Shown here: piece after piece, positions 34,494-43,527 of the stretch
Layout: every line of letters starts with the position of its first letter
Position numbering within the stretch: position 1 is the stretch's first letter
From: Melioribacter roseus P3M-2
Lineage (GTDB): Bacteria > Bacteroidota > Ignavibacteria > Ignavibacteriales > Melioribacteraceae
DNA length: 64,000 bases
NCBI RefSeq assembly: GCF_000279145.1
Contig: NC_018178.1
Span: 1,364,001-1,428,000 of the forward strand
Direction: 5' to 3'
The notes under the pieces: model-generated
The model's database searches: none
The model's input: the letters and a program-made list of their open reading frames with translations, nothing else
What the model was told of the DNA's origin: nothing
Program-made: the position numbers and the translations under genes

Positions 34494-35701
34494 TTGCTCA
34501 AAATATCGGGAGTGAATTCGGCGTCGTAAAAAGAGAGTAGTTTTCGGATAACCGCTTCTACGAGCGAGTCGGGACACGACGCGCCGCTTGTTATTGCAAT
34601 AACGGGCGGTCTGTCCTTCGGCAGAAAATTCTTGCCGGTCGCCTCTTTCTTTTGTTCAATATCGAAGTACAGAATTTCTTCTTTCGAAATTATTTTGGAA
34701 GGGTCGGAAATAAAATAGGTGGGGAACTTGGCCGAAAGTATTTCGACCAGATGCGATGTGTTCGAGCTGTTATAACCGCCCACAACAATTGCCGCATCGG
34801 CGTTTTGTTTTGTAAGTTCGTATGTAGCCGATTGATTGTCGTTTGTGGCATAGCAAAGAGTGTCGCGAGTGTCCGCAAAACGCTCTTTCAGATTTTCCTC
34901 TCCGTATTTTTGCAGCATAGTTTGTTTTAGGAGGTTTGCAATTTCTTCGGTCTCTTCCGCCAGCATTGTTGTTTGATTGACCACGCCGATTCTTTCCAGA
35001 TCTTCCGGAAATTTGAAATGCGGAGTAAGTTTGCCTTCGAAAAACCGGTAAAATTCTTTTTCGTTTTTATATCCCAATATAAATTCGGAAAGAATGCGCG
35101 CTTCTTTTAAGTCGCGCACGATAACCGAAGGCGAATTAAGCGAAGTGTGCGAAAATGTGGCTCGCGTTTCCTCGTGATAATGTTTGCCGTGAATTACGAT
35201 CGTATAGCCTTTGCCGCCAAGGGCTGCCGAACGGTTCCAAACTTTCTCTACAAACGGACACGTAGTGTTATACGTTACAATGTCGATGTTTTTGCTTTTG
35301 AGCAGGTTTTCGGTTTCGACAGTGGTTCCGAATGCGGGAATAATTACGATATCGTCGCTCGTTATTTCATCCCACGGCACAAATTGATTGCCGTGGTTAT
35401 CCATAATAAAATTGACGCCGTTGCTTTTTAAATCTTCGTTGACGTGAGGGTTGTGAATCATTTCGCTCAGCAAAAAAATTCTTTTGCCCGGATTCGAACG
35501 CACTGTTTTGTAAGCTATTTCGATGGCGTTTTCGACGCCGTAACAAAAGCCGAAATGACGCGCAATTAATAGAGTGATATTACCGAATTCCAGACGCGTC
35601 GGCGAAAAATCCTTTTTCAACGGGTCGGCGGTTTTGCGGTATGCTTTAATTGCCGAAATAATCGGACTTCTGTAAAAATCGGGTATATCGAACTTTTTCA
35701 T
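34466..35701 (-). CDS. ispH: 4-hydroxy-3-methylbut-2-enyl diphosphate reductase, long cyanobacterial/plant type
   Basis: IspH makes IPP and DMAPP in the last step of the MEP pathway using a [4Fe-4S] cluster. Its three cluster cysteines are in FGFCYGVENA, NTTCPFVEKVW and SGASCPDSLVE. At 411 residues it is about 100 longer than the E. coli enzyme, with an N-terminal extension of about 60 residues and the IHGKHYHEETRATFSH segment. Both are features of the cyanobacterial and plastid form. It overlaps dgt convergently by 28 bases and lies 1 base after the DUF2911 gene. Confidence 0.93.
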   Translation of the reverse strand: MKKFDIPDFYRSPIISAIKAYRKTADPLKKDFSPTRLEFGNITLLIARHFGFCYGVENAIEIAYKTVRSNPGKRIFLLSEMIHNPHVNEDLKSNGVNFIMDNHGNQFVPWDEITSDDIVIIPAFGTTVETENLLKSKNIDIVTYNTTCPFVEKVWNRSAALGGKGYTIVIHGKHYHEETRATFSHTSLNSPSVIVRDLKEARILSEFILGYKNEKEFYRFFEGKLTPHFKFPEDLERIGVVNQTTMLAEETEEIANLLKQTMLQKYGEENLKERFADTRDTLCYATNDNQSATYELTKQNADAAIVVGGYNSSNTSHLVEILSAKFPTYFISDPSKIISKEEILYFDIEQKKEATGKNFLPKDRPPVIAITSGASCPDSLVEAVIRKLLSFYDAEFTPDILSNYTRSVSEL

Positions 35702-35702
35702 A

Positions 35703-36542
35703 TTAATTCAGCTTTTCACGAATTCTTTTTTCGAGAAGATCGACTTCGTAAACGTACCCGGGATAGTCGTCGTTGTTTCTTCCGGCTTCTCTGCAAAGCT
35801 CAAGCGTATCGAGCGCTTCGGCAAATTTTCCCTGGCGGTAAAGGAGTTTTGCTTTTATCAGGTACGTATAGAAATTTTTTGTAATCGAGAGAGCCTTTTC
35901 TATCCATTCCCCGGCTTCGTCCAGGAATACGCCGTTTTCGGCGGCGTAACGAGCGGCAACCAGATATACCTGCCAGTCGTCCGAACCGGCTTTTGCGAGA
36001 GCTTCTTTGATTCGTTTATAAACTTCTTCGTTTAATTTAATTGTGATGTCGAAAGAAATTTTAAGATTTTCCCAGCGCATTTCGACTGTGCAAACGGAAT
36101 CCGAAATTTCGGGAATTAGAAAGAGGAGACGCTCCGTAAAGTCCGTCTTTTCGGGTTTTACTTTAAATCTCATGAGATCTAATTCCGGATCGTAATCGAG
36201 TCCCCAGCCCAGCTTTTTGTTAAGGATGACCGTCCATTCGTTATGAGACGGAATCGTAAAAATCGAATAGATTCCGGCAGGAACCGTTTGACCGTTTATA
36301 ATAACGTCGGTGGTAAATTTGATTCTGGTCGACTCGTTTGCGCCCGTTCGCCAAACTTTGTCGTAGGGCACCAATCCGCCCCAGATTTTACGTCCTTTAA
36401 CGCTGGGACGAGAATATTCGATTGAAATGTCGGTATAACCGATTCGTTGATAAACTTCGGCTTTCGGACTCAAACGCGGAAGTTCCAGTTGACCATATAT
36501 TATGCTCGAGGCTAAAATTAAAATGGATAATATCTTTTTCAT
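35703..36542 (-). CDS. exported DUF2911 protein with C-terminal TPR-like tail
   Basis: I chose ATG 36542, which follows AAAGG and opens directly into a signal peptide (MKKILSILILASSIIYGQ). An upstream in-frame ATG at 36578 would place 12 extra residues before it. The product is about 279 residues. Residues about 20-165 form DUF2911, with GRKIWGGLVPYDKVWRTGAN and PAGIYSIFTIP. The remainder is helical and TPR-like. The function of DUF2911 is not known. It directly precedes ispH, probably in one transcript. Confidence 0.8.
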   Translation of the reverse strand: MKKILSILILASSIIYGQLELPRLSPKAEVYQRIGYTDISIEYSRPSVKGRKIWGGLVPYDKVWRTGANESTRIKFTTDVIINGQTVPAGIYSIFTIPSHNEWTVILNKKLGWGLDYDPELDLMRFKVKPEKTDFTERLLFLIPEISDSVCTVEMRWENLKISFDITIKLNEEVYKRIKEALAKAGSDDWQVYLVAARYAAENGVFLDEAGEWIEKALSITKNFYTYLIKAKLLYRQGKFAEALDTLELCREAGRNNDDYPGYVYEVDLLEKRIREKLN

Positions 36543-36647
36543 CGGGTTACCTTTCCAAAAAATTAATCGGGTTATCAATAATAATAAAGTTTCGTAAAAT
36601 AAAACAAACGGCGGAGTATTTAAGTTCTTATAAAATGCGGTTGAAGT

Positions 36648-36682
36648 TGAATAATAAAAAAGAGGCTGCCTGAAAGGCAGCC
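36648..36682 (-). terminator. terminator of pruA
   Basis: Read on the minus strand, GGCTGCC and GGCAGCC form a 7-bp stem with a 5-base loop, followed by TCTTTTTT. It lies about 10 bases after the pruA stop. Confidence 0.85.
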
Positions 36683-36692
36683 CCCGGATAAA

Positions 36693-38330
36693 CTATTTAT
36701 CCTGCATAAAAGGATATCTGTAATCCTTTGGCGGAATGAAGTTTTCCTTGATTGTTCTGGCCGAGACCCATCTGAGCAGATTTAGATAGCTGCCGGCTTT
36801 GTCGTTCGTGCCGCTGGCGCGCGCGCCTCCGAAAGGCTGTTGACCGACCACCGCGCCTGTCGGTTTGTCGTTTATATAGAAATTGCCGGCTGCATTTGTA
36901 AGAATTTGGTCCGCAAGTTCGATTGCTTTTCTGTCCTGCGCGAAGATTGCGCCCGTCAGCGAATAAGGCGATGTCTCGTCGCAAAGATGGAGCGTCTCTT
37001 CGTATTTATCGTCGTCGTAAACGTAGAGGGTCAAAACCGGACCGAATATTTCTTCTTCCATAGTTTTGAATTTGGGATTCGTAGTAAGAACAACAGTCGG
37101 TTCGATGAAATATCCGATTGAATCGTCGTAGTTTCCGCCGAACAGAATTTCGGCTTCGTTCGAATTCTTGGCGTACTCGATATAACTTGTAATCGAATCG
37201 AAAGCGTTTTTGTCGATAACCGCGTTCATAAAATTCGAAAAGTCCTGAACGTCGCCCATCCGCACTGTTTTAAGTTCGTCTATCATAAATTCTTTAAGCG
37301 AATTCCAGATCGATTTTGGGATATAAGCTCTCGAAGCCGCGGAGCATTTTTGACCCTGGTATTCGAATGCGCCTCTGATGAGCGCCGTTCCGAGCGCTTT
37401 GAGATCCGCGCTTGCATGAGCAAAGATGAAATCCTTTCCGCCTGTTTCGCCGACAATACGCGGATACGATTTGTATTTCGACAAATTATTGGCAGCTGTT
37501 TTCCACATCGACTGGAATGTGGGCGTGCTGCCGGTAAAATGAATTCCGCCGAAGTCGGGCGAATCCATGACTATTTTGCCGACAATGGAGCCTGAGCCGG
37601 GTATAAAATTGATTACGCCTTCGGGTAGTCCCGCCGCTTCAAGGAGCTTCATAATCCAGTAGGCAGAATAGACCGAGCTCGAAGCCGGTTTAAGAAGCGC
37701 TACGTTTCCCATCAACGCAGGCGATGTCGGCAGATTTCCGCAGATCGACGTAAAGTTGAAAGGAGCCACTGCAAAAATAAATCCTTCGAGCGGGCGGTAT
37801 TCCATTCGGTTCCACATGCCGGGCGGCGAGTGGAGCGGCTGGTCTTCATAAATTTTCATGGCGTAATATGCGTTGAACCGGAAGAAATCCGCCAGCTCCG
37901 CAGCCGAATCGATTTCAGCCTGGAATACGTTTTTGCTTTGACCGAGCATTGTGGCGGCGTTGAGTATATAACGCCATTCGGTTGAAGAAAGAAGATCGGC
38001 GGCTTTAAGGAATACAGCAATTCTGTCGTGCCATTCCATTCTCGACCAGGCTTTGTGAGCCTTCATCGAGGATTCGATTGCCATTTGAATCTCTTTCTCG
38101 CCGGCTTTATGGTATTTAGCCAGTACGGTTTTGTGGTCGTGCGGACAGACGGAATCGGCGGTGTCGCCTGTTTTAATTTCTTTGCCGTCGATAATCAACG
38201 GAATTTCGATTGTCTGCCGCGCCATTGAACTGAGCTGCTTTTTCAAGGCGTCGCGTTCCGGGGTGCCCGGAGCATAACTTTTTACCGGCTCGTTGGGTGG
38301 CGCCGGTACGCTGAATTTTGCATTTGCCAT
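36693..38330 (-). CDS. pruA: L-glutamate gamma-semialdehyde (1-pyrroline-5-carboxylate) dehydrogenase
   Basis: ATG 38330 (MANAKFSVPAPPNEPV) was chosen because AAGGGATG precedes it. The 37 residues that a further upstream start would add do not look like the family. The 545-residue aldehyde dehydrogenase contains the catalytic Cys in YQGQKCSAASR, the glutamate in GETGGKD, and NAGNFYINDKPTGAVVGQQPFGG-type end motifs of P5C dehydrogenases. It oxidises the proline catabolism intermediate to glutamate with NAD. No proline dehydrogenase gene is adjacent. Confidence 0.93.
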   Translation of the reverse strand: MANAKFSVPAPPNEPVKSYAPGTPERDALKKQLSSMARQTIEIPLIIDGKEIKTGDTADSVCPHDHKTVLAKYHKAGEKEIQMAIESSMKAHKAWSRMEWHDRIAVFLKAADLLSSTEWRYILNAATMLGQSKNVFQAEIDSAAELADFFRFNAYYAMKIYEDQPLHSPPGMWNRMEYRPLEGFIFAVAPFNFTSICGNLPTSPALMGNVALLKPASSSVYSAYWIMKLLEAAGLPEGVINFIPGSGSIVGKIVMDSPDFGGIHFTGSTPTFQSMWKTAANNLSKYKSYPRIVGETGGKDFIFAHASADLKALGTALIRGAFEYQGQKCSAASRAYIPKSIWNSLKEFMIDELKTVRMGDVQDFSNFMNAVIDKNAFDSITSYIEYAKNSNEAEILFGGNYDDSIGYFIEPTVVLTTNPKFKTMEEEIFGPVLTLYVYDDDKYEETLHLCDETSPYSLTGAIFAQDRKAIELADQILTNAAGNFYINDKPTGAVVGQQPFGGARASGTNDKAGSYLNLLRWVSARTIKENFIPPKDYRYPFMQDK

Positions 38331-38439
38331 AACATCCCTTTTTATTGTGAAAGGATAATTTAATTTATGCCATAAAATTAGAAAAAATATGACAATTAAA
38401 AACCGGAATCGACAGGAAAGGAAAAGATTTGGATTGTCC

Positions 38440-38960
38440 AATGCCTGCTTGAAGAAACATTTTTGAGGTGGACTAAAAGATTGTCTTTGTGAGGAGTCCT
38501 GACATTGGTGGGACGACGAAGCAAACTCAAATTAATGTCAGCAGAGATTACTTCGCCCGCTGCAAGCGGGGCTCGTAATGACAAATAGCGAATAGAAATC
38601 GCCGGCTACGGAAAAAACAAACTCTGAAAGGACAGCCAGCCGTCTTTGCGACCCCGCAGAATGCGAGGGATACAAATTCTAAACAAAGCTTCGTCTTTGC
38701 GAGGAGTGAGCTTTATGCGAACGACGAAGCAAACTCAATTTAAGCCGTAGATCGCGCGAAGAGCGCAAAGGACACAGTCTTTCCGAATCAGCCAAAACTA
38801 ATGGAGATAATATTCCACGCTGTCTTTCTGAACCCGCCAACGGCGGGTGAAGAATCTCGAAAAATTGTCGTGCGGATTATGCGTCATTCCGTCAGCGGCG
38901 GGTGAAGAAACTCTGTCTTTTCCCTTATCATTCAGCATGTAGCGGCATTCCTCAAAATTG
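38440..38960. repeat. modular intergenic repeat cluster B (no gene seen)
   Basis: The 830 bases between the pruA start and the YD-type lipoprotein gene hold no credible gene. From about 38440 to 38960 they consist of the same modules as clusters A, C and D, in the order: GACGAAGCAAACTC module, AGCGGGGCTCGTAATGAC module, CCCCGCAGAATGCG module, CTTTGCGAGGAGTGAGC module, GACACAGTCTTTCCG module and CGGCGGGTGAAGAATCTC module. A stretch of about 45 bases around GAAATCGCCGGCTACGG is also found in cluster D. The last 200 bases before 39160 show nothing recognised. Confidence 0.8.
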
Positions 38961-39159
38961 TAAGAGGATGTGTTTGTTGATGTGAGTCGGAAAATGAAGA
39001 CTACTCAAAAGCTACGGCAATTTATTTTGAAATATATAAGCAAAGTAAAACAAATTCCGTATCATACCCCTTCTTTTTTCAAAAAAGAAGCGGCTCGCAC
39101 GCGTATTTTAAATGGACGGATATCCATTCAAAATGTAAGCGTAGGAGCCGCGACTTATT

Positions 39160-39915
39160 TTATTCATATTGATAAGTCATGCTCAAAGAATGTTTTCCGT
39201 CGCCTGTAAAAATTGTTTCGGTTAACGGAAAACCGTCCGGGTCATATGTGTATGTAAAACCGATTCCGTTTGATGAGCCTTCTGACGTAGTAACTTTATT
39301 GATAATGTTGTTTTTACTTTGCGTTGCAGGTTCATACAGAATATCTTTAAAATTATGCCAGGGATTAATTTTGTCGTCGTATTGCATGATGTGCCGGGAA
39401 GTCAATTTATTAGAGTAAAATTCTCTTATTTCGACTACGTTGTCAGCGTTATCATAATCATATTCGATGTAATAAAACAGGCTGTCCTGAGTAAGATACT
39501 GTTCTTTTTTAATCAGTCTGTTTTGATCGTCGTAAATGAATTTAAGATAGCCGTAGGGAGTGGAATCACTTCCTATATACAAATCCTGTTTATCCAGTCT
39601 GCCGTTCGAATCGTAGATAAACTTTTTAAGTATTGGGGTTCCGTAATTGTAGTGTAATTCATGTTGAAGTTTGCCGTCGTCGCCGTATTCGAATTCGATA
39701 GAAGTAGAAATTTCCGAATTGATAATCTGTTCGTATTTTATCAGGCGGTTGTCTTCATAATAGAACGCGGAATAGTTTTGTTCATCCTGAACTATTTTTG
39801 AAAGGCGTTTTGATACGAGTTCATTCTCGGGCATAACGCTATGGCTTTCTTTGCAGCCCTGGAATAGAACAGCCGCGAGAAGAGATATAAAGAAAAATGA
39901 TCTTGTGCGTAACAT
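39160..39915 (-). CDS. lipoprotein with YD/RHS-like repeats, unknown function
   Basis: The 251-residue protein has a lipoprotein signal (FFFISLLAAVLFQGC). Several YD-type beta repeats follow, with wording such as FEYGDDGKLQHELHYN, FIYDSNGRLDKQDLY, FIYDDQNRLIKKEQY and YDYDNADNVVEIREFY. These repeats resemble those of RHS/wall-associated proteins, but the protein is far too short to form an RHS shell. It is probably a small surface or periplasmic beta-structure protein. No neighbour suggests a role. Confidence 0.75.
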   Translation of the reverse strand: MLRTRSFFFISLLAAVLFQGCKESHSVMPENELVSKRLSKIVQDEQNYSAFYYEDNRLIKYEQIINSEISTSIEFEYGDDGKLQHELHYNYGTPILKKFIYDSNGRLDKQDLYIGSDSTPYGYLKFIYDDQNRLIKKEQYLTQDSLFYYIEYDYDNADNVVEIREFYSNKLTSRHIMQYDDKINPWHNFKDILYEPATQSKNNIINKVTTSEGSSNGIGFTYTYDPDGFPLTETIFTGDGKHSLSMTYQYE

Positions 39916-40036
39916 TTTACTACTCCTTTTTTTGTATGTTGAAAAAAAGAAGTAGAATTATTTCATTTTATCCTCGTTATTAATTATAGAACATTCTCTT
40001 TTCATAGTCGTTTCGAAATACCGGTTCGGGATCATC

Positions 40037-40066
40037 GCGAAGCCGGTAATTTCTGACCGGCTTCGC
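40037..40066. terminator. perfect 11-bp hairpin between two envelope-protein genes
   Basis: GCGAAGCCGGT pairs exactly with ACCGGCTTCGC around an 8-base loop. It lies 58 bases after the beta-barrel gene stop on the minus strand. There is no T-run on that strand, so it may be an mRNA end-protecting hairpin rather than a classic terminator. Confidence 0.45.
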
Positions 40067-40123
40067 TGTCTAAATTTATTTCCGTTCGATTTCTTGAATT
40101 ATAATATCTTACTTAAACGAATA

Positions 40124-40753
40124 TTAGAAATAAACGCTTAAACCGAATAACACCAAAGTAGTCATTGATAAAGCGTTCGATTTTTCTTTTACCATCGGAA
40201 GTTGTTGACCATTGGCAGTTAATTTCCGTTCGTTTTTATTCCAGCTATACGACAGATACATTAAGTATTCGGCGTGCACGCTTATATTCTTACGTATGAA
40301 CCATTCTGTTCCCAGGATTCCTCTTAATCCGGCAGTAAAGCCGGTTCGATCCTCTTCATTTTTGTTGTTGGAAAAACTGCTTTCATTGCTATAACTTGTA
40401 AATGAAAACATTAGCCCGCTGCCGCCGTACATAATTAAGTCGCCTTTTTTTATCAGTTGCCATATATAATCCGTTCCAACGCCCAGAACAAAGCCTTTTA
40501 AGTCGTTTTCCGAAACGAGAACGCTGTCTTCCACTGAAGAGTTATATGTATCAATCGAGGGGGAAATAAAAAATCTTAGTTGATTTGAATTTTCCAGCAT
40601 TTTCTTCAAAGCAATATCCATATGGAATTTGCTCAGAGTGAAATTATCCGAAATGCCGAAAGTAAGCGCGTATCGTGAATTCGACGTATCGCTTTGAGCC
40701 GATACAAATGACGATAACAACAAAGAGACAATTACTCCTAATGCGGTTTTCAT
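40124..40753 (-). CDS. small outer-membrane beta-barrel protein
   Basis: I chose ATG 40753, which follows GGAGCAG and starts a signal peptide (MKTALGVIVSLLLSSFVSAQ). The frame is open for 30 more codons upstream, but those look unrelated. The 209-residue product has alternating hydrophobic strands, repeated GxGxxY-type turns such as GVGTDYIWQL, and an aromatic C-terminal residue (GLSVYF). This is the standard ending of outer-membrane barrels. Ligand and role are unknown. Confidence 0.72.
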   Translation of the reverse strand: MKTALGVIVSLLLSSFVSAQSDTSNSRYALTFGISDNFTLSKFHMDIALKKMLENSNQLRFFISPSIDTYNSSVEDSVLVSENDLKGFVLGVGTDYIWQLIKKGDLIMYGGSGLMFSFTSYSNESSFSNNKNEEDRTGFTAGLRGILGTEWFIRKNISVHAEYLMYLSYSWNKNERKLTANGQQLPMVKEKSNALSMTTLVLFGLSVYF

Positions 40754-40789
40754 TTTCTGCTCCTCTAATTGTGGTATAATGATTTTACT

Positions 40790-40826
40790 CATACGCTTTC
40801 TTAAAAAAGAAAAAGAAAGACGTATG
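40790..40826. repeat. inverted repeat upstream of the beta-barrel gene
   Basis: CATACGCTTTCTT pairs with AAGAAAGACGTATG with a single bulged A and a 10-base loop. It lies 37 bases upstream of the barrel gene's ATG. If it is transcribed, it would form a leader hairpin. A regulatory role is possible but not shown. Confidence 0.45.
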
Positions 40827-41123
40827 AAAGAATCCGGACCCATAAATTTTAAACCCTTCCGTTTTAATCAGCGCAAGAAATAAAAATAGAAACGTAATGC
40901 TGCCGCTGTATTTGTCGAAATTAAAACGGCTTCTTATTGAATCCGGTAGAAATTTTTTGTACGGTAAACCCTCGTTAAATATTTCTAAAGTATGAACGTC
41001 TTCAAAATATTTGCATTGAATATAATTTAACCTAATAAAAATGTCAAGAATAATGTGTAATTAATACGGAGGTTATTCACTATCAAAAGTAAGATGGAAA
41101 TTTTGCGGCTTTCCCGCGTTCCA

Positions 41124-41500
41124 TGCCGGGCCCCTGCATTCCCTTGTTTCAAACACAAATTCGTATTTGCGACCCCGCAGAATGCGGGGGGATACAAACT
41201 CTAAACAAAACTTCGTCTTTGCGAGGAGGTCCGAAGAAGACGGAACGACGAAGCAAACTCAAATGAATACAGGTGAGATACTTCCCCGCCTGCGGCGGGG
41301 TCTGTATGACAAATTAGGGATCGAGTAGGTCTTTGTGGACGAGTGGTATGTGGGAAGCAAACACATATTAAACCGCTGAGCTCGCCAAGGACACAGTCTT
41401 TCCGAATCAGCCAAAACTAATGAAGATAATATTCCACGTTGTCTTTCTGAACCCGCCAACGGCGGGTGAAGAATCTCAATTCTTGAAAACCGAAACGCCT
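41124..41500. repeat. modular intergenic repeat cluster C (no gene seen)
   Basis: The 880 bases between the barrel gene and the lipoprotein gene at 41638 hold no credible gene. 41124-41362 is nearly identical to 45681-45912 (cluster D) and in the same orientation. It includes TGCCGGGCCCCTGCATTCCC, AAACTTCGTCTTTGCGAGGA, CCTGCGGCGGGGTCTGTATG and GGGATCGAGTAGGTC. 41385-41490 repeats the GACACAGTCTTTCCG and GGCGGGTGAAGAATCTC modules of A and B. 40850-41100 is AT-rich, with nothing recognised. Confidence 0.8.
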
Positions 41501-41637
41501 GATAAGCTGCAGACAAAATAACGAAGAATAAAAAACAATAAATTTAAACTAGAGAGTTGATTTTTTTTTCTAATTGTTATTATCTTGTCAAAGTAAAATT
41601 AATTAGTTTAATACGAGGGTAAAACGGGGGCAATCCG

Positions 41638-42639
41638 ATGAAAAACCTGATAAAATCATTTCTTATTGTAGTAATACTGCTTGTAAATTCCTGCGGAGAA
41701 GGAATAACCGAACCCGAACCGGGAAGACGGGATTATGTATGGGAAAGAGATACTTTGCGCTCAGATGAATTCGGATTCCAATTCCTGAGCAGCATATGGG
41801 CTTCTTCGCCAAATGATGTATGGGTTGTAGGAGATGCTGCCGCACAAGCCAATAAAGTATGGCGATACGATGGGATAAAATGGAGAAATTACCATTTTGA
41901 AAAATTCATAACGCCTATTAGTATACACGGCATTTCAGGCAGCGAAGTATGGATGGTAACAACACTAAGCGAAATATGGAAGTGGAACGGATTTGAATGG
42001 AAGAAGGATACTACAATAATACCTGAGGGATATCAAAGAATATTATTTGAAGATATCTACGGATATAAAAATGATATATATGCTGTAGGAATTGCCGAGA
42101 AAACGAACGGAGACTACACGGGTGTTATAGTTCATTACGACGGAAAGAAATGGAAGATTTTAAGTACCCCGAAAATAAAAGAATATTTTGTCAGGGTATT
42201 ATTTTTAGAAAAGGAGGATATACTAATAACAGCCTATACATTTAATGACCCGCTTGAACCAGCCCGGTTGTATAAATATGAAAATGAAGAATTAATTTTA
42301 TTAGATAAAAGCTGGATTGATTACATATTAGGAATATTGAATGGTAAGCTATATGTAAACACAGATAGAAAAGTATATGAATATACAGGCGGCGAATTAA
42401 TATTGAAGATAGATTTATCGAATACTAATTATGCAGGCGGATTAATAGGTCGTTCTATAAATGATTTTTTTGCAGGCAATTATGGTTGGAATTTAGGTCA
42501 TTATAATGGTAAAAGTATTATCGATTTGTATTATATGAATGGCAATTTAGTAGATGGTATAGTTTTCGATAAAGATGTTTTTTTTATTTGTCATGATAAT
42601 AGTGGACCTTACTATATTTTACACGGAAAACTAAAATAG
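41638..42639 (+). CDS. lipoprotein with beta-propeller-like repeats
   Basis: The 333-residue protein has a lipoprotein signal ending in LVNSCGEG. Repeated blades follow with the pattern SIWASSPNDVWVVGD, RYDGIKWRNY, GISGSEVWMVTT, KWNGFEWKKD, IYGYKNDIYAVGI and HYDGKKWKILS. Such VW-G-D and Y-DG-W units are typical of secreted propeller proteins. The second half becomes very AT-rich (many ATA and TAT codons) compared with the core genes. The neighbours suggest an accessory surface locus. Function unknown. Confidence 0.8.
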   Translation: MKNLIKSFLIVVILLVNSCGEGITEPEPGRRDYVWERDTLRSDEFGFQFLSSIWASSPNDVWVVGDAAAQANKVWRYDGIKWRNYHFEKFITPISIHGISGSEVWMVTTLSEIWKWNGFEWKKDTTIIPEGYQRILFEDIYGYKNDIYAVGIAEKTNGDYTGVIVHYDGKKWKILSTPKIKEYFVRVLFLEKEDILITAYTFNDPLEPARLYKYENEELILLDKSWIDYILGILNGKLYVNTDRKVYEYTGGELILKIDLSNTNYAGGLIGRSINDFFAGNYGWNLGHYNGKSIIDLYYMNGNLVDGIVFDKDVFFICHDNSGPYYILHGKLK

Positions 42640-42668
42640 GAGGTGAGATCAATAAAATGAATATAGGA

Positions 42669-42694
42669 GGGAAAGATGCGGGCACATCTTTCCC
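42669..42694 (+). terminator. 10-bp hairpin after the propeller lipoprotein gene
   Basis: GGGAAAGATG pairs exactly with CATCTTTCCC around a six-base loop, 30 bases after the stop. A second, weaker stem (AAGGC with GCCTT, 42711-42752) leads into TTTTTAT. The pair together probably ends transcription. Confidence 0.55.
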
Positions 42695-43146
42695 CTTCAG
42701 CAAATAAAAACAAGGCCGATCACCTTTCGCTAAGCATAAGCTTCGCCTTTTTATTTGCAACACAAACTTGCATAAAATTTAAAAAATAATCAAGGAGCTT
42801 AATTATGAATAAGACAAATTTTATTTTTTCTTCATGATTATATTCATGTATCAGATAGTTTTTGGGCAAACATTTACATACTCCGGGCCAACAACTGTTA
42901 CTATTTATTACGGCAATACATCAGCTCAAGCAGGCTATAGTTTTTCATATTCAGGTTTACAGAGTTTATTTTATCCATCTTTGCATATAGCTGTTGATGG
43001 GGAATTAATTTTATGACCTGAATATTGTACGGGAGTAACTTATTTGCCCGGTAGTTATACTATTGAATTTTCAAGTCCAGGTAGCCATACGGTAAAATTT
43101 ATGTTGTCAACATTAGTGGACAATGGAACTCCATGCGGAAAAAGAG

Positions 43147-43150
43147 AATT
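43147..43150 (+). repeat. target site duplication AATT, left copy
   Basis: AATT directly precedes the left inverted repeat and recurs at 44430-44433 after the right one. The host reading frame is continuous when one copy and the element are removed. Confidence 0.8.
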
Positions 43151-43225
43151 GATCTTGCCCCCATCTTGTAGACAGACAGAAAAGCAACTATATTTAAATT
43201 AAAACAAATATAGGAGAACACTAAG

Positions 43226-43522
43226 ATGGGACAAACAAGAAGAACCTACGACAAAGAGTTTAAGCTATCGGCAGTCAAAATGGTAACCGAAGAAGGAATG
43301 TCGGTGGCAGAAGTATCCAGAGACTTGGGCATAAGCGAGAACTCGATTCATAAATGGAAGAAGAAATATCTCGAAGACAAGAATAATGCATTTCCGGGAA
43401 AAGGGAAATTAAAACCGGAAGATGAAGAAATAAGACGACTTGAGAGGGAGCTCAAGCGAGTAAAAATGGAAAGAGACATATTAAAAAAAGCCATATCTTT
43501 TTTTTCAAAGGATACGGAGTAA
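43226..43522 (+). CDS. IS3-family transposase OrfA (helix-turn-helix)
   Basis: The 98-residue protein has the IS3 OrfA layout: a helix-turn-helix at about residues 9-50 (FKLSAVKMVTEEGMSVAEVS) and a leucine-zipper-like helix (about 65-90) ending in ILKKAISFF. It binds the element ends. A run A_AAA_AAA within the ILKKA codons allows -1 slippage, which leads in an open frame (SHIFFFKGYGVKYMFI) into orfB and would make the OrfAB fusion. Confidence 0.92.
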   Translation: MGQTRRTYDKEFKLSAVKMVTEEGMSVAEVSRDLGISENSIHKWKKKYLEDKNNAFPGKGKLKPEDEEIRRLERELKRVKMERDILKKAISFFSKDTE

Positions 43523-43527
43523 AATAT

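Noticed and set aside
35465-35490. tRNA T-arm-like sequence GTTCGAATCC on the minus strand
   Set aside because: It is inside the ispH coding frame (VRSNPGK) and no acceptor, D-arm or anticodon stem surrounds it.
43014-43016. TGA in the surface-protein gene read as selenocysteine or tryptophan
   Set aside because: No selenocysteine insertion hairpin or Cys homolog pattern is seen. Two frameshifts and an IS insertion in the same gene make decay the better explanation.
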